Origin: an unidentified bacterial endosymbiont | GTDB lineage: Bacteria; Pseudomonadota; Gammaproteobacteria; Enterobacterales; Enterobacteriaceae | Direction: 5' to 3' | Assembly (NCBI RefSeq): GCF_918797525.1 | Contig: NZ_OU963893.1 | Span: 496,001 to 560,000 of the forward strand | Length of the DNA stretch: 64,000 nt | Shown here: piece by piece, positions 39,190-50,089 of the stretch | How positions within the stretch are numbered: position 1 is the stretch's first letter | Layout of the letters: every line of letters begins with the position of its first letter | Made by a program: the position numbers and the translations under genes | The notes under the pieces: generated by a model | Seen by the model: the letters and a program-made list of their open reading frames with translations, nothing else | The model's database searches: none | What the model was told of the DNA's origin: nothing

Positions 39190-40047
39190 ATGACCAAAGA
39201 AATGCAAACTTTAGCTTTAGCCCCTGTTGGTAACCTGGAGTCTTATATCCGGGCTGCAAACACCTGGCCGATGTTAACGGCCGAGGAAGAAAAGGAGCTT
39301 GCTGAAAAGCTGCATTACCAGGGCTGCCTGGAATCAGCTAAGACGCTGATCCTGTCTCACCTGCGCTTTGTTGTTCACGTTGCTCGAAATTACTCGGGCT
39401 ACGGCCTGCCGCAGGCGGACTTGATTCAGGAAGGTAACATCGGCCTGATGAAAGCTGTACGTCGCTTTAACCCGGAAGTGGGTGTGCGACTGGTCTCCTT
39501 CGCCGTGCACTGGATCAAAGCTGAAATTCACGAATACGTTCTGCGTAACTGGCGTATTGTGAAAGTCGCCACGACAAAAGCGCAACGCAAGCTGTTCTTC
39601 AACCTGCGTAAAACCAAGCAGCGTCTGGGCTGGTTTAACCAGGATGAAGTTGAAATGGTGGCGCGCGAGCTGGGCGTATCCAGCAAAGATGTGCGTGAGA
39701 TGGAATCCCGTATGGCCGCGCAGGACATGACTTTTGACATGTCTTCTGACGACGACGCCTCCGATAGCCAGCCAATGGCGCCGGTCCTGTATCTGCAGGA
39801 TAAAACCTCTAATTTTGCGGACGGCATTGAAGAGGATAACTGGGAAGACCAGGCCGCGAACAAGCTGAGCTTTGCAATGGAAGGCCTCGACGAACGTAGC
39901 CAGGACATCATTCGCGCCCGCTGGCTGGACGAAGATAACAAGTCCACGCTGCAGGAACTGGCCGACCGCTATGGCGTCTCCGCTGAACGCGTGCGTCAGC
40001 TTGAAAAGAACGCCATGAAGAAACTTCGCGCCGCTATCGAAGCGTAA
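39190..40047 (+). CDS. rpoH: RNA polymerase sigma-32 factor
   Basis: This 285-residue heat-shock sigma factor contains [14 protein letters not shown] region 2.1 ([18 protein letters not shown]), region 2.3-2.4 ([19 protein letters not shown]), the RpoH-specific [10 protein letters not shown] box, and region 4 ([19 protein letters not shown]). It directs transcription of heat-shock genes such as prlC in this window. In E. coli translation is gated by an RNA thermosensor within the first 200 bases of the coding region; the sequence there is similar, but I did not fold it. Confidence 0.98.
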   Translation: MTKEMQTLALAPVGNLESYIRAANTWPMLTAEEEKELAEKLHYQGCLESAKTLILSHLRFVVHVARNYSGYGLPQADLIQEGNIGLMKAVRRFNPEVGVRLVSFAVHWIKAEIHEYVLRNWRIVKVATTKAQRKLFFNLRKTKQRLGWFNQDEVEMVARELGVSSKDVREMESRMAAQDMTFDMSSDDDASDSQPMAPVLYLQDKTSNFADGIEEDNWEDQAANKLSFAMEGLDERSQDIIRARWLDEDNKSTLQELADRYGVSAERVRQLEKNAMKKLRAAIEA

Positions 40048-40067
40048 TTTCAGCGAAGTCCCCCGAT

Positions 40068-40098
40068 AACCCCTGGGTGCGAGTCCGGGGGTTTTGTT
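40068..40098 (+). terminator. rpoH terminator
   Basis: AACCCCTGG and TCCGGGGGTT form a stem around GTGCGAG, followed by TTGTTTTTTT. It begins about 20 bases after the rpoH stop. Confidence 0.8.
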
Positions 40099-40180
40099 TT
40101 TTTATCGCCCACTCTGGCGAATTCCTCCCCCCTGGCAAACACTTACCAGTGCGCAACGCATGCGATTTTCGGGGGACAGG

Positions 40181-41446
40181 GTGAAAAATAACGAACTGAA
40201 TGAACGACGTTTACAGGCAACGCCAAGGGGCATCGGCGTCATGTGCGGGTTCTACGCTGAAAAAGCCGAAAACGCTACGCTGTGGGATAGAGAAGGCAAC
40301 GAGTATATCGACTTCGCCGCCGGAATCGCGGTGCTGAATACCGGTCACCGTCATCCCAAAGTGATCGCCGCTATCGAACAACAACTCCGCGCCTTTACCC
40401 ATACCGCCTACCAGATTGTGCCGTACGAAGGCTATGTGACGCTTGCCGAGCGCATTAACCAGCGCGTACCGATCGACGGCCCGGCCAAAACCGCCTTTTT
40501 CTCGACCGGCGCTGAAGCGGTCGAAAACGCCATCAAAATTGCCCGCGCCTGGACCAAACGCCCTGGCCTTATCGCTTTCAGCGGCGCCTTCCACGGCCGC
40601 ACCTCCATGACCATGGCCCTGACGGGTAAAGTGGCACCCTATAAGCTTGGCTTTGGCCCCTTTCCTGGCTCGGTCTATCACGCGCAGTTCCCTCACGATC
40701 TGTACGGTATCAGTACGGCTGAAGCCTTAAAAAGCCTGGATCGCATCTTTAAGGCTGACATCGCCCCGGATCAGGTCGCGGCCATCATCCTTGAACCGGT
40801 GCAGGGCGAGGGCGGTTTCAACGTTGCGCCCGCAGATTTTATGCAGGCCCTGCGCGCGCTGTGCGATACCCACGGGATTTTGCTGATTGCTGACGAGGTG
40901 CAAACTGGCTTCGCCCGCACCGGCAAGCTCTTTGCCATGGAACACCACTGCGTCAAACCGGATCTTATCACCATGGCCAAAAGCCTGGCGGGCGGGATGC
41001 CGCTCTCTGCGGTGTCGGGGCGGGCAGAGGTGATGGATGCGCCCGCGCCTGGTGGGCTGGGCGGGACCTATGCCGGTAACCCGCTGGCGATTGCGGCGGC
41101 ACATGCAGTGCTGGATGTCATTGATGAAGAGGATCTCTGCACGCGGGCGGCGCACCTGGGCCATCACCTCGTCGAGGTACTGCATAAAGCGAAAGAAGGT
41201 TGTCCGTATAGTGCTGATATTCGTGCCCAGGGTTCGATGGTGGCGGTGGAGTTTAGCGATCCCCAGACTGGTGAGCCGTCGCCGGAGTTTACCCGTCAGG
41301 TACAGGATCGCGCCTTGCAGGAAGGGCTACTGCTCTTGAGTTGCGGCGTGTATGGCAACGTTATTCGCTTCCTGTATCCGCTCACCATCCCCGAGGCTCA
41401 GTTCCGTAAAGCGCTGGATATTATTTCCGCCTCGCTGACACGATAA
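40181..41446 (+). CDS. 4-aminobutyrate aminotransferase (PuuE/GabT-like)
   Basis: This class III PLP aminotransferase of 421 residues closely resembles PuuE (TPRGIGVMCGFYAEKAENAT, GPFPGSVYHAQFP, APAPGGLGGTYAGNP) and has its exact length. The PLP Lys is in TMAKSLAGGMPL. PuuE and GabT convert GABA to succinate semialdehyde with 2-oxoglutarate. The GTG at 40181 gives VKNNELNERRL, matching PuuE; an in-frame ATG at 40160 would add seven residues. It stands alone beside rpoH, away from any puu or gab gene, so the physiological amine substrate is not certain. Confidence 0.85.
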   Translation: MKNNELNERRLQATPRGIGVMCGFYAEKAENATLWDREGNEYIDFAAGIAVLNTGHRHPKVIAAIEQQLRAFTHTAYQIVPYEGYVTLAERINQRVPIDGPAKTAFFSTGAEAVENAIKIARAWTKRPGLIAFSGAFHGRTSMTMALTGKVAPYKLGFGPFPGSVYHAQFPHDLYGISTAEALKSLDRIFKADIAPDQVAAIILEPVQGEGGFNVAPADFMQALRALCDTHGILLIADEVQTGFARTGKLFAMEHHCVKPDLITMAKSLAGGMPLSAVSGRAEVMDAPAPGGLGGTYAGNPLAIAAAHAVLDVIDEEDLCTRAAHLGHHLVEVLHKAKEGCPYSADIRAQGSMVAVEFSDPQTGEPSPEFTRQVQDRALQEGLLLLSCGVYGNVIRFLYPLTIPEAQFRKALDIISASLTR

Positions 41447-41452
41447 AGCCGA

Positions 41453-41483
41453 AAGCCCGGCATAAATCACCGTCGGGCTTATC
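41453..41483 (+). terminator. terminator after the aminotransferase gene
   Basis: AAGCCCG and CGGGCTT form a stem around a 14-base loop, followed by ATCATATATT. The T-run is weak. Confidence 0.5.
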
Positions 41484-41643
41484 ATATATTCATTTCAAAT
41501 TAGCTATTCCAAAATCATAAAAATGGGGTATGTTTTAGCAGAGTATGCTGAAAAAGCGCGAGTAGCAGACCTATTATTGAAATAAAGCGCTACACAACAA
41601 CACCACAACAATCGTTATAACCATAATAATGGGGATTATCAGG

Positions 41644-42744
41644 ATGAAAATGAAGGGTAAAGCGTTACTGGCAGGATGTATGGCGTTGGCATTCAGTTCC
41701 ATGGCGCAGGCCGATATTAAAGTGGCGGTTGTCGGGGCAATGTCCGGCCCGGTCGCGCAGTACGGTGACCAGGAATTTACGGGCGCAGAACAGGCGGTTG
41801 CAGACATTAATGCTAAAGGCGGAATCAAAGGCGAAAAACTGCAGATCGTAAAATATGATGATGCCTGTGACCCGAAACAAGCCGTAGCGGTTGCTAACAA
41901 AGTGGTGAACGATGGGATCAAATACGTTATCGGTCACCTCTGTTCCTCCTCCACGCAGCCCGCGTCTGACATCTACGAGGACGAAGGCATTCTGATGATC
42001 ACCCCGGCAGCAACAGCGCCAGAGCTGACCGCGCGCGGCTATAAGCTTATCCTGCGCACCACCGGCCTGGACTCCGACCAGGGCCCAACCGCCGCCAAAT
42101 ACATCGTTGATAAAGTGAAACCGAAGCGCATTGCCATCGTTCACGACAAACAGCAGTATGGTGAAGGACTGGCGCGCTCGGTGCAGGATAACCTCAAGAA
42201 AGCGAATGCGGAGGTGGTGTTCTTCGACGGTATCACCGCCGGAGAGAAAGACTTCTCTACCCTGGTGGCGCGTCTGAAGAAAGAGAATATCGACTTCGTG
42301 TACTACGGGGGTTACCACCCGGAAATGGGTCAGATCCTGCGTCAGGCGCGCGCAGCCGGTCTGAAAACCCAGTTTATGGGGCCGGAAGGCGTGGCGAACG
42401 TCTCTCTGTCTAACATCGCGGGTGAAGCGGCGGAAGGTCTGCTGGTCACCAAACCGAAGAACTACGATCAGGTGCCGGCGAACAAACCGATCGTGGATGC
42501 GATCAAGGCGAAAAAACAGGATCCAAGCGGCGCGTTCGTCTGGACCACCTACGCTGCGTTGCAGTCCCTGCAGGCGGGCCTGAACCAGTCAGCCGATCCG
42601 GCGGAGATTGCCACCTGGCTGAAAGCGAATTCGGTAGAAACCGTGATGGGGCCGCTCTCCTGGGATGAGAAGGGCGACCTGAAAGGCTTCGAGTTCGGCG
42701 TGTTTGACTGGCATGCTAATGGCACGGCGACCAACGCCAAATAA
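41644..42744 (+). CDS. livJ: branched-chain amino-acid binding protein LivJ
   Basis: This 366-residue periplasmic protein binds leucine, isoleucine and valine (LIV-BP). The signal peptide is [23 protein letters not shown]. The ligand-binding block [18 protein letters not shown] is present. The ATG at 41644 follows AGGA and matches the E. coli start and length (367). It has its own long leader (41484-41643), as in E. coli, and is separated from livK by the reverse-oriented panM. Confidence 0.96.
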   Translation: MKMKGKALLAGCMALAFSSMAQADIKVAVVGAMSGPVAQYGDQEFTGAEQAVADINAKGGIKGEKLQIVKYDDACDPKQAVAVANKVVNDGIKYVIGHLCSSSTQPASDIYEDEGILMITPAATAPELTARGYKLILRTTGLDSDQGPTAAKYIVDKVKPKRIAIVHDKQQYGEGLARSVQDNLKKANAEVVFFDGITAGEKDFSTLVARLKKENIDFVYYGGYHPEMGQILRQARAAGLKTQFMGPEGVANVSLSNIAGEAAEGLLVTKPKNYDQVPANKPIVDAIKAKKQDPSGAFVWTTYAALQSLQAGLNQSADPAEIATWLKANSVETVMGPLSWDEKGDLKGFEFGVFDWHANGTATNAK

Positions 42745-42790
42745 TTTTCCCGCCGCCTTTCGCGCCGCAGGTGCGTTGGCTGCATTATTC

Positions 42791-42830
42791 AACCCCGGTC
42801 ACTTACTTATGTAAGCTCCCGGGGGTTTTC
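42791..42830 (+). terminator. livJ terminator hairpin
   Basis: AACCCCGG and CCGGGGGTT enclose a second palindrome, CTTAC-TTAT-GTAAG, and are followed by TTTC. It lies between livJ and the convergent panM. Confidence 0.7.
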
Positions 42831-42856
42831 ATCACTTGCTGCCTTCCTGCTTTCTT

Positions 42857-43240
42857 TTAGCGCTTCTCCCACCCGTTCGCCTGCGCCGTAAACCCTAACG
42901 CCTGCATAAACGCCGCCATCACGCCCCGGTCTTCCACGCCCACGTCGGCCATCCACCAGGAGGTCACGCTCGGGTTTTCGCGGATCGCTTCTTCAATCAA
43001 ATATTGCCCGACCCCACGGCGGCGGGTCACGTCGCGCACGCGAAGCGAGTCCAGCGCCCCTTGCGTGCCGCTCAGCGTGACGCGTACGGCGGCCAGAAGG
43101 CGCTCGTTAAAGCGTGCGGCATAAATGCGGTGGTTCTCATCGACGGCGAGCGACGAAGAGGAATATTCCGGCCAGATCTTGCCCAGGTCGATATGATCCT
43201 GTTCGCTAAAGGTCACCAGACGAACGATAGTCAGTTTCAT
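42857..43240 (-). CDS. panM: PanD maturation factor / regulator, GNAT fold
   Basis: This 127-residue GNAT-fold protein (PanM/PanZ, YhhK) promotes self-cleavage of pro-PanD to active aspartate decarboxylase and senses CoA. The start at 43240 gives MKLTIVRLVTFSEQD and the E. coli length; another ATG five codons upstream is possible. The acetyl-CoA-binding region RDVTRRRGVGQYLIEEAI is clear. It lies reversed between livJ and livK, as in E. coli. Confidence 0.94.
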   Translation of the reverse strand: MKLTIVRLVTFSEQDHIDLGKIWPEYSSSSLAVDENHRIYAARFNERLLAAVRVTLSGTQGALDSLRVRDVTRRRGVGQYLIEEAIRENPSVTSWWMADVGVEDRGVMAAFMQALGFTAQANGWEKR

Positions 43241-43664
43241 TAGCTGCTTGTCCAAATCAAAAAGAGTAGGGCCAGTGTACTCAATTTATTTGCTCAGGCG
43301 CGTTCTCTTTTTATTCCCGTTTGCCAGGTAATTCGTTTTTTAGCGTGGCACTGCGCAGTTCGAAAACATATGGATCGAAAAATAAGCAGAGTTTTAACCT
43401 GACAGGCAGTGATTTATTCGGCGCTTTGTACCGTTATTTTATGCTGTAAACTGCGCTTTTATTTGTTTATCTCTGCCTTATTTCAGAATATTATCTTTTC
43501 TTAATCTCCTGAAAAATAGAGATATTAGTCTGGTTTTTGACGAAAAGCTGCGCTAAACCCTTAAAGGCACTGGTAAAAATAGCGTTGTTCATTAAAAGTA
43601 CAGAATGCTTTTTAACCATAATAAAACAAAATATAAACATCACATCACGAATGGGGATTCAGAG
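43241..43664. other. 424-base AT-rich livK upstream region
   Basis: There is no gene here. The stretch separates the divergent panM and livK starts and is AT-rich, with several A/T runs of the sort that Lrp and H-NS bind. Lrp regulates livJ and livK in E. coli. I could not place a -35/-10 pair with confidence. The livK ribosome site is probably GGGGATT at 43653-43659. Confidence 0.5.
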
Positions 43665-44774
43665 ATGAAAAAGAACGCGAAGACATTAATCGCGGGGATG
43701 GTCGCACTGTCGATCTCGCATGTTGCTATGGCGCAGGATATTAAAATTGCGGTAGTGGGCGCGATGTCCGGTCCTGTTGCCCAGTGGGGTGATATGCAGT
43801 TCAACGGCGCGCGTCAGGCTATTAAAGATATCAACGCTCAAGGCGGCATCAAAGGCGACAAGCTGGTGGCGGTGGAATATGACGACGCCTGCGATCCTAA
43901 ACAGGCCGTCGCGGTCGCCAACAAAATCGTTAATGATGGCATCCAGTTCGTGATTGGCCACCTCTGCTCCTCCTCCACGCAGCCCGCGTCTGATATCTAC
44001 GAAGACGAAGGCATTCTGATGATCTCTCCGGGCGCTACTAACCCGGAGCTGACCCAGCGCGGCTATCAGCACATCATGCGTACCGCAGGTCTGGACTCTT
44101 CTCAGGGGCCAACCGCCGCTAACTACATTCTCGAGACCGTCAAACCGCAGCGCATTGCCATCATCCATGACAAACAGCAGTACGGCGAAGGCCTGGCGCG
44201 ATCCGTGCGGGACGGCCTGAAAAAAGGCGGCGCGAATATCGTCTTCTTTGATGGCATTACCGCCGGTGAAAAAGATTTCTCCGCGCTGATTGCGCGTCTG
44301 CAGAAAGAGAATATCGACTTCGTTTACTACGGTGGCTACTACCCGGAAATGGGCCAGATGCTGCGCCAGGCGCGCGCAACCGGCCTGAAAACCCAGTTCA
44401 TGGGGCCTGAGGGCGTGGGCAATGCGTCCCTGTCGAATATTGCGGGCGACGCGGGCGAAGGCATGCTGGTCACAATGCCAAAACGCTATGACCAGGATCC
44501 GGCGAACAAGGCTATCGTGGATGCGCTCAAGGCGCAGAAGAAGGATCCGAGCGGTCCGTACGTCTGGATCACCTATGCCGCCGTGCAGTCTCTGGCCACC
44601 GCGCTGGAGCGTACCGGCAGCAAAGCGCCGCTGGATCTGGTGAAAGATTTAAAAGCACACGGGGCGAACACCGTGATTGGGCCGCTGAACTGGGATGAGA
44701 AAGGCGATCTGAAGGGATTTGAGTTTGGTGTCTTTAAGTGGCACGCCGATGGTTCATCCTCGGTCGCCAAATAA
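43665..44774 (+). CDS. livK: leucine-specific binding protein LivK
   Basis: This 369-residue periplasmic binding protein prefers leucine. The signal peptide is [23 protein letters not shown]. It is a close paralogue of LivJ and shares the block [20 protein letters not shown]. The ATG at 43665 matches the E. coli start and length; the longer frame from 43605 is unsupported. It heads the livKHMGF operon. Confidence 0.96.
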   Translation: MKKNAKTLIAGMVALSISHVAMAQDIKIAVVGAMSGPVAQWGDMQFNGARQAIKDINAQGGIKGDKLVAVEYDDACDPKQAVAVANKIVNDGIQFVIGHLCSSSTQPASDIYEDEGILMISPGATNPELTQRGYQHIMRTAGLDSSQGPTAANYILETVKPQRIAIIHDKQQYGEGLARSVRDGLKKGGANIVFFDGITAGEKDFSALIARLQKENIDFVYYGGYYPEMGQMLRQARATGLKTQFMGPEGVGNASLSNIAGDAGEGMLVTMPKRYDQDPANKAIVDALKAQKKDPSGPYVWITYAAVQSLATALERTGSKAPLDLVKDLKAHGANTVIGPLNWDEKGDLKGFEFGVFKWHADGSSSVAK

Positions 44775-44778
44775 TTAT

Positions 44779-44803
44779 CCCGCCGCCCGGGCCGCCGGGC
44801 GGG
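44779..44803 (+). terminator. GC-rich hairpin between livK and livH
   Basis: CCCGCC and GGCGGG enclose GCCCGGGCCGCC, giving a very stable hairpin without a T-run. It more probably stabilises the livK message or attenuates transcription than ends it fully, which would raise binding protein over permease. Confidence 0.55.
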
Positions 44804-44820
44804 TATAAAAAGGTTTGCAT

Positions 44821-45747
44821 ATGTCCGAGCAGTTTCTCTATTTCCTGCAGCAGATGTTTAACGGCGTCACGCTGGGAAGCACCTACGCGCTGATCGCCAT
44901 CGGCTATACGATGGTTTACGGCATAATCGGCATGATCAACTTCGCTCACGGCGAGGTGTACATGATCGGTAGCTACGTCTCCTTTATGATTATCGCCGCG
45001 CTGATGATGATGGGCATCGACAGCAGCTGGCTGCTGGTCGCCGCCGGGTTTATCGGCGCAATTGTGATTGCCAGCGCCTACGGCTGGAGCATCGAACGCG
45101 TGGCCTACCGACCGGTGCGTAGCTCCAAACGCCTGATTGCGCTCATCTCCGCCATCGGGATGTCTATCTTCCTGCAAAACTACGTCAGCCTGACTGAAGG
45201 CTCGCGCGACGTGGCCCTGCCAAGCCTGTTTAACGGCCAGTGGATTGTGGGGACCAGCGAGAACTTCTCTGCCTCTATCACCACCATGCAGCTGGTTATC
45301 TGGATTGTGACCTTCCTGGCGATGCTGGCCCTGACCATTTTCATCCGCTACTCCCGCATGGGACGCGCCTGTCGCGCCTGTGCGGAAGACCTGAAAATGG
45401 CGAGCCTGCTGGGGATTAACACCGACCGCGTGATTGCCCTGACCTTTGTGATCGGCGCAGCGATGGCGGCGGTGGCAGGCGTACTGCTCGGCCAGTTCTA
45501 CGGCGTGATTAACCCGTACATCGGCTTTATGGCTGGGATGAAAGCCTTCACCGCAGCGGTACTGGGCGGAATCGGCAGTATTCCGGGCGCGATGATCGGC
45601 GGGCTTATCCTGGGCGTGGCTGAAGCGCTCTCCTCGGCCTACCTGAGTACCGAATATAAAGACGTGGTGTCGTTTGCCCTGCTGATTCTGGTTCTGCTGG
45701 TCATGCCTACCGGTATTCTGGGCCGTCCGGAGGTAGAGAAAGTATGA
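44821..45747 (+). CDS. livH: branched-chain amino-acid ABC permease LivH
   Basis: This 308-residue inner-membrane permease has about eight helices and the family motifs [25 protein letters not shown] (here [20 protein letters not shown]) and [20 protein letters not shown]. The ATG at 44821 matches the E. coli start; an ATG two codons upstream is less likely. It overlaps livM by 4 bases. Confidence 0.96.
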   Translation: MSEQFLYFLQQMFNGVTLGSTYALIAIGYTMVYGIIGMINFAHGEVYMIGSYVSFMIIAALMMMGIDSSWLLVAAGFIGAIVIASAYGWSIERVAYRPVRSSKRLIALISAIGMSIFLQNYVSLTEGSRDVALPSLFNGQWIVGTSENFSASITTMQLVIWIVTFLAMLALTIFIRYSRMGRACRACAEDLKMASLLGINTDRVIALTFVIGAAMAAVAGVLLGQFYGVINPYIGFMAGMKAFTAAVLGGIGSIPGAMIGGLILGVAEALSSAYLSTEYKDVVSFALLILVLLVMPTGILGRPEVEKV

Positions 45748-47021
45748 AACCGATGCATTTTGCAATGGCGCTGCTCTCTGCCGCTATGTTCTTCGTGCTG
45801 GCGGGCGTCTTTATGGGCGTTCAGTTAGAACTGGACGGCACGAAACTGGTGGTAGATACCGCGTCCGACATCCGCTGGCAGTGGGTGTTTATCGGCACGG
45901 CGGTGGTGTTCCTGTTCCAACTGCTGCGTCCGGTTTTCCAGAAGACGCTGCAAAACGTCTCTGGTCCGAAATTCATGCTGCCGGCTATCGATGGCTCTAC
46001 CGTGAAGCAGAAGTTATTTCTCGTGGCGCTGATGGTGGCGGCCGTGGCATGGCCGTTTATGGTCTCACGTGGGACGGTAGACATTGCCACCCTGACCATG
46101 ATCTACGTTATCCTCGGTCTGGGTCTGAACGTGGTGGTCGGTCTTTCTGGTCTGCTGGTGCTGGGTTACGGCGGCTTCTACGCCATCGGCGCGTACACCT
46201 TCGCCCTGTTGAACCACTATTATGGCCTCGGCTTCTGGACCTGCCTCCCGCTGGCGGGGCTGGTGTCTGCGGCGGCGGGTTTCCTGCTTGGCTTCCCGGT
46301 GCTGCGCCTGCGCGGTGACTACCTGGCGATTGTGACCTTAGGCTTCGGTGAAATCGTCCGTATTCTGCTGCTCAACAACACTGAAGTGACCGGTGGCCCG
46401 AATGGTATCAGCCAGATCCCGAAACCGACCTTTTTCGGCCTTGAGTTCAGCCGTACCGCCCGCGAAGGCGGCTGGGATACCTTCAGCAACTTCTTTGGCA
46501 TTAAGTATGACCCGTCTGACCGCGTGATCTGGCTCTATCTGGTGGCGCTGCTGCTGGTGGTGATTACGCTGTTGGTGATAAACCGCCTCCTGCGCATGCC
46601 GCTGGGCCGCGCGTGGGAAGCGCTGCGTGAAGATGAGATTGCCTGCCGCTCGCTGGGCCTGAATCCGACCCGCATCAAGCTGACTGCATTTACCATCAGC
46701 GCCGCGTTTGCCGGTTTTGCCGGGACGCTGTTTGCCGCGCGCCAGGGCTTTATCAGCCCGGAATCGTTCACCTTTGCCGAATCTGCCTTTGTGCTGGCGA
46801 TTGTGGTGCTCGGCGGGATGGGTTCGCAGTTCGCCGTTATCCTCGCCGCCATCCTGCTGGTGGTCTCGCGCGAGCTGATGCGCGACTTTAACGAGTACAG
46901 CATGCTAATGCTGGGTGGATTAATGGTGTTGATGATGATCTGGCGTCCGCAGGGCTTGCTACCGATGACGCGTCCCCAGCTAAAGCTGAAACGCACCCAG
47001 GTGAAAGGAGAGCAGGCATGA
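45744..47021 (+). CDS. livM: branched-chain amino-acid ABC permease LivM
   Basis: This 425-residue permease pairs with LivH. It has the same length as E. coli LivM, an N-terminal extension of three helices, and the coupling motif [20 protein letters not shown]. It overlaps livH (ATGA) and livG (ATGA). Confidence 0.96.
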   Translation: MKPMHFAMALLSAAMFFVLAGVFMGVQLELDGTKLVVDTASDIRWQWVFIGTAVVFLFQLLRPVFQKTLQNVSGPKFMLPAIDGSTVKQKLFLVALMVAAVAWPFMVSRGTVDIATLTMIYVILGLGLNVVVGLSGLLVLGYGGFYAIGAYTFALLNHYYGLGFWTCLPLAGLVSAAAGFLLGFPVLRLRGDYLAIVTLGFGEIVRILLLNNTEVTGGPNGISQIPKPTFFGLEFSRTAREGGWDTFSNFFGIKYDPSDRVIWLYLVALLLVVITLLVINRLLRMPLGRAWEALREDEIACRSLGLNPTRIKLTAFTISAAFAGFAGTLFAARQGFISPESFTFAESAFVLAIVVLGGMGSQFAVILAAILLVVSRELMRDFNEYSMLMLGGLMVLMMIWRPQGLLPMTRPQLKLKRTQVKGEQA

Positions 47022-47785
47022 GTCAGCCATTATTATCGGTCAAGGGTTTGATGATGCGTTTTGGCGGCCTGCTGGCGGTCAACAATGTGTCTCTGGATCT
47101 GCACAGAAAAGAGATTGTCTCCCTGATTGGCCCGAACGGCGCGGGGAAAACCACGGTGTTTAACTGCCTGACCGGTTTCTACAAACCGACGGGCGGCGCC
47201 ATCATGCTGCGCGACCAGCACCTGGAAGGGCTGCCGGGCCAGCAGATTGCCCGCATGGGCGTGGTGCGTACCTTCCAGCACGTGCGGCTGTTCCGCGAAA
47301 TGACGGTGATTGAAAACCTGCTGGTGGCACAGCACCAGCAGCTCAAAACCGGTCTGTTCTCCGGCCTGCTGAAAACGCCAGCCTTTCGCCGCGCGCAGGA
47401 AGAGGCGCTCGACCGCGCTGCCACCTGGCTCGACCGTATTGGTCTGCTCCAGCACGCCAACCGTCAGGCGAGCAACCTGGCTTACGGCGATCAGCGTCGG
47501 CTCGAGATTGTGCGCTGCATGGTGACCCAGCCGGCGATCCTGATGCTTGACGAACCGGCGGCGGGCCTCAACCCGAAAGAGACCAAAGAGCTGGACGAGC
47601 TGATTGCCGAGCTGCGCGATCGTCACGACACCACCATCCTGCTGATTGAGCACGACATGAAGCTGGTAATGGGCATTTCTGACCGTATATACGTGGTAAA
47701 TCAGGGCACGCCGCTGGCGAACGGCACGCCGGAAGCGATCCGCAACAACCCGGATGTGATCCGCGCCTATTTAGGTGAAGCATAA
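47018..47785 (+). CDS. livG: branched-chain amino-acid ABC ATPase LivG
   Basis: This 255-residue ABC ATPase has Walker [10 protein letters not shown], the signature region [13 protein letters not shown] and Walker [13 protein letters not shown]. With LivF it drives the LivHM permease. Confidence 0.97.
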   Translation: MSQPLLSVKGLMMRFGGLLAVNNVSLDLHRKEIVSLIGPNGAGKTTVFNCLTGFYKPTGGAIMLRDQHLEGLPGQQIARMGVVRTFQHVRLFREMTVIENLLVAQHQQLKTGLFSGLLKTPAFRRAQEEALDRAATWLDRIGLLQHANRQASNLAYGDQRRLEIVRCMVTQPAILMLDEPAAGLNPKETKELDELIAELRDRHDTTILLIEHDMKLVMGISDRIYVVNQGTPLANGTPEAIRNNPDVIRAYLGEA

Positions 47786-47802
47786 TGGGGGCGAGCCATA
47801 AG

Positions 47803-48516
47803 ATGGATAAAGCGATGTTAACGTTCGACAAGGTCAATGCGCATTACGGTAAGATCCAGGCGCTGCACGATGTCAGCCTGTATATTAATCAGGGCGAAAT
47901 TGTCACCCTGATTGGCGCCAACGGGGCGGGTAAAACCACGCTGCTCGGCACCTTGTGCGGCGACCCGCGCGCTACCAGCGGGCGGATTGTGTTTGATGAC
48001 AAAGACATTACCGACTGGCAGACCGCCAAAATCATGCGCGAAGCGGTAGCGATTGTTCCGGAAGGGCGGCGCGTGTTCTCCCGTATGACGGTTGAAGAGA
48101 ACCTGGCGATGGGGGGCTTCTTTGCCGAGCGCGAGCAGTTCCAGACCCGCATCAAGTGGGTATATGAACTCTTCCCGCGCCTGTGGGAGCGTCGCATCCA
48201 GCGTGCGGGCACCATGTCCGGCGGGGAGCAGCAAATGCTGGCGATTGGCCGCGCGCTCATGAGCCAGCCGCGCCTGCTGCTGCTGGATGAACCGTCGCTC
48301 GGTCTTGCGCCGATCATCATCCAGCAGATTTTCGACACCATCGAGCAACTGCGCAAAGAGGGGATGACCATCTTCCTCGTCGAGCAAAACGCCAACCAGG
48401 CGCTGAAGCTGGCCGACCGCGGCTACGTGCTGGAGAACGGCCGCGTGGTGCTGTCCGACACCGGCGACGCGCTTTTGGCGAACGAGGCGGTGCGGAGCGC
48501 GTACCTGGGCGGCTGA
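47803..48516 (+). CDS. livF: branched-chain amino-acid ABC ATPase LivF
   Basis: This 237-residue ABC ATPase has Walker A GANGAGKTT, signature MSGGEQQMLAIGRA and Walker B LLLLDEPSLGL. The ATG at 47803 gives MDKAMLTFDKV and the E. coli length; an in-frame ATG at 47785 overlapping the livG stop would add six residues and is also possible. It ends the liv operon. Confidence 0.94.
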   Translation: MDKAMLTFDKVNAHYGKIQALHDVSLYINQGEIVTLIGANGAGKTTLLGTLCGDPRATSGRIVFDDKDITDWQTAKIMREAVAIVPEGRRVFSRMTVEENLAMGGFFAEREQFQTRIKWVYELFPRLWERRIQRAGTMSGGEQQMLAIGRALMSQPRLLLLDEPSLGLAPIIIQQIFDTIEQLRKEGMTIFLVEQNANQALKLADRGYVLENGRVVLSDTGDALLANEAVRSAYLGG

Positions 48517-48528
48517 GTCGTCTGTGAC

Positions 48529-48598
48529 GCCCGGCGGCGCTACGCTTACCGGGCCTACGGGATAGCCCAGGCCGGGTAAGGCGAAGCCGCCACCCGGC
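48529..48598. repeat. pair of REP palindromes after livF
   Basis: Two REP-like units lie close together: GCCCGGCGGCGCTACGCTTA to CCGGGC at 48529-48554 and GCCGGGTAAGGCGAAGCCGC to ACCCGGC at 48571-48598. The second is followed by seven T residues and can act as the livF terminator. Confidence 0.8.
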
Positions 48599-48649
48599 TT
48601 TTTTTGCCGCATACCTTCTTCACATTTCCATCATCCCCCTGACGCCTTG

Positions 48650-48689
48650 TTGTCACATCTCTGTAAATAAACAGTTATTTTTCTGTCAT
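48650..48689 (+). promoter_or_regulatory. tandem pho boxes of the ugp operon
   Basis: Four 7-base units in exact 11-base steps: TTGTCAC-ATCT-CTGTAAA-TAAA-CAGTTAT-TTTT-CTGTCAT. The consensus unit is CTGTCAT, so this is two adjacent PhoB boxes. They end 73 bases before the ugpB start. PhoB activation of ugp under phosphate limitation is established in E. coli. Confidence 0.8.
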
Positions 48690-48762
48690 TCGAGCATGTC
48701 ATGTTACCTCGCGAGCACAAAACGCGTGATTTCGCGCATCCGGCACAATAAGAGAGATGACA

Positions 48763-50079
48763 ATGATATTGTTACGACACACGGCTTTAGGTCTGGCGCT
48801 GGGTCTGGCTTTTGCGGCGAACGCAATGGCGGTGACGACCATTCCATTCTGGCACTCCATGGAAGGGGAGTTGGGGAAAGAGGTTGACTTCCTGGCGCAG
48901 CGTTTCAACGACTCCCACCCGGATTACAAAATTGTGCCGGTCTATAAAGGCAACTACGAGCAGAGCCTGAGCGCAGGTATTGCCGCCTTCCGTACCGGCA
49001 ACGCGCCCGCACTGTTGCAGGTTTATGAAGTCGGCACCGCCACCATGATGGCCTCTAAAGCCATTAAGCCCGTGTATGAGGTGTTCAACGACGCGGGTAT
49101 CAATTTCGACGAATCCCGTTTCGTCCCCACCGTTGCCGGTTACTACACCGACTCCAAAACCGGACGCCTGCTCTCTCAGCCGTTTAACAGCTCTACGCCC
49201 GTGCTGTACTACAACAAAGATGCCTTCAAAAAAGCCGGTTTAGACCCGGAGCAGCCGCCGAAAACCTGGCAGGAACTGGCAGAGTACACCGCGAAGCTGA
49301 AAGCGGCGGGCATGAAGTGCGGCTACGCCAGCGGCTGGCAGGGCTGGATCCAGATTGAAAACTTCAGCGCCTGGCACGGCCTGCCGGTTGCGACCCAAAA
49401 CAACGGTTTCGACGGCACGGACGCGGTACTGGAATTTAACAAGCCTGAGCAGGTGAAACACATTGCCCTGCTTGCCGATCTCAACAAGAAGGGTGATTTC
49501 AGCTATTTCGGTCGTAAAGATGAATCCACCGAGAAGTTTTATAACGGTGACTGTGCTATCACCACCGCCTCTTCCGGCTCGCTGGCGGACATCCGTCACT
49601 ACGCCAAATTCAACTACGGGGTGGGCATGATGCCTTACGACGCTGACGTACAAGGCGCGCCGCAGAACGCCATCATCGGCGGGGCGAGCCTGTGGGTGAT
49701 GCAGGGTAAAGGCAGCGGCACCTACAAAGGGGTGGCCGAGTTCCTCGACTTCCTGGCAAAACCTGAAAATGCCGCCGAGTGGCATCAGAAGACCGGCTAT
49801 CTGCCGATCACCACTGCCGCGTATGATCTGACTCGCGAGCAGGGTTTCTACAGCAAAAACCCGGGCGCGGATATCGCTACCCGTCAGATGCTAAACAAGC
49901 CGCCGTTGCCATTCACCAAAGGACTGCGTCTGGGCAACATGCCGCAGATCCGTACCATTGTCGATGAAGAGCTGGAAAGCGTGTGGACCGGTAAGAAAAC
50001 GCCACAGCAGGCGCTGGACTCAGCAGTAGAGCGCGGTAATCAACTGCTGCGCCGCTTTGAGCAGTCGACGAAATCGTAA
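48763..50079 (+). CDS. ugpB: glycerol-3-phosphate / glycerophosphodiester binding protein
   Basis: This 438-residue periplasmic binding protein has a signal peptide ending near [17 protein letters not shown] and the E. coli length. Family features include [18 protein letters not shown] and [19 protein letters not shown]. Two ATGs stand at 48757 and 48763; AGAGAG at 48751-48756 is better spaced for 48763. It heads ugpBAECQ. Confidence 0.95.
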   Translation: MILLRHTALGLALGLAFAANAMAVTTIPFWHSMEGELGKEVDFLAQRFNDSHPDYKIVPVYKGNYEQSLSAGIAAFRTGNAPALLQVYEVGTATMMASKAIKPVYEVFNDAGINFDESRFVPTVAGYYTDSKTGRLLSQPFNSSTPVLYYNKDAFKKAGLDPEQPPKTWQELAEYTAKLKAAGMKCGYASGWQGWIQIENFSAWHGLPVATQNNGFDGTDAVLEFNKPEQVKHIALLADLNKKGDFSYFGRKDESTEKFYNGDCAITTASSGSLADIRHYAKFNYGVGMMPYDADVQGAPQNAIIGGASLWVMQGKGSGTYKGVAEFLDFLAKPENAAEWHQKTGYLPITTAAYDLTREQGFYSKNPGADIATRQMLNKPPLPFTKGLRLGNMPQIRTIVDEELESVWTGKKTPQQALDSAVERGNQLLRRFEQSTKS

Positions 50080-50089
50080 TTAAAACCTG

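Noticed and set aside
39190..39400. rpoH RNA thermosensor as a separate feature
   Set aside because: The region is similar to E. coli where the thermosensor is known, but I could not fold it here, so I only mention it under rpoH.
44734..45765. 343-codon minus-strand open frame opposite livH
   Set aside because: It mirrors livH codons, and its His/Gln/Gly-rich translation has no domain. It is an antisense shadow.
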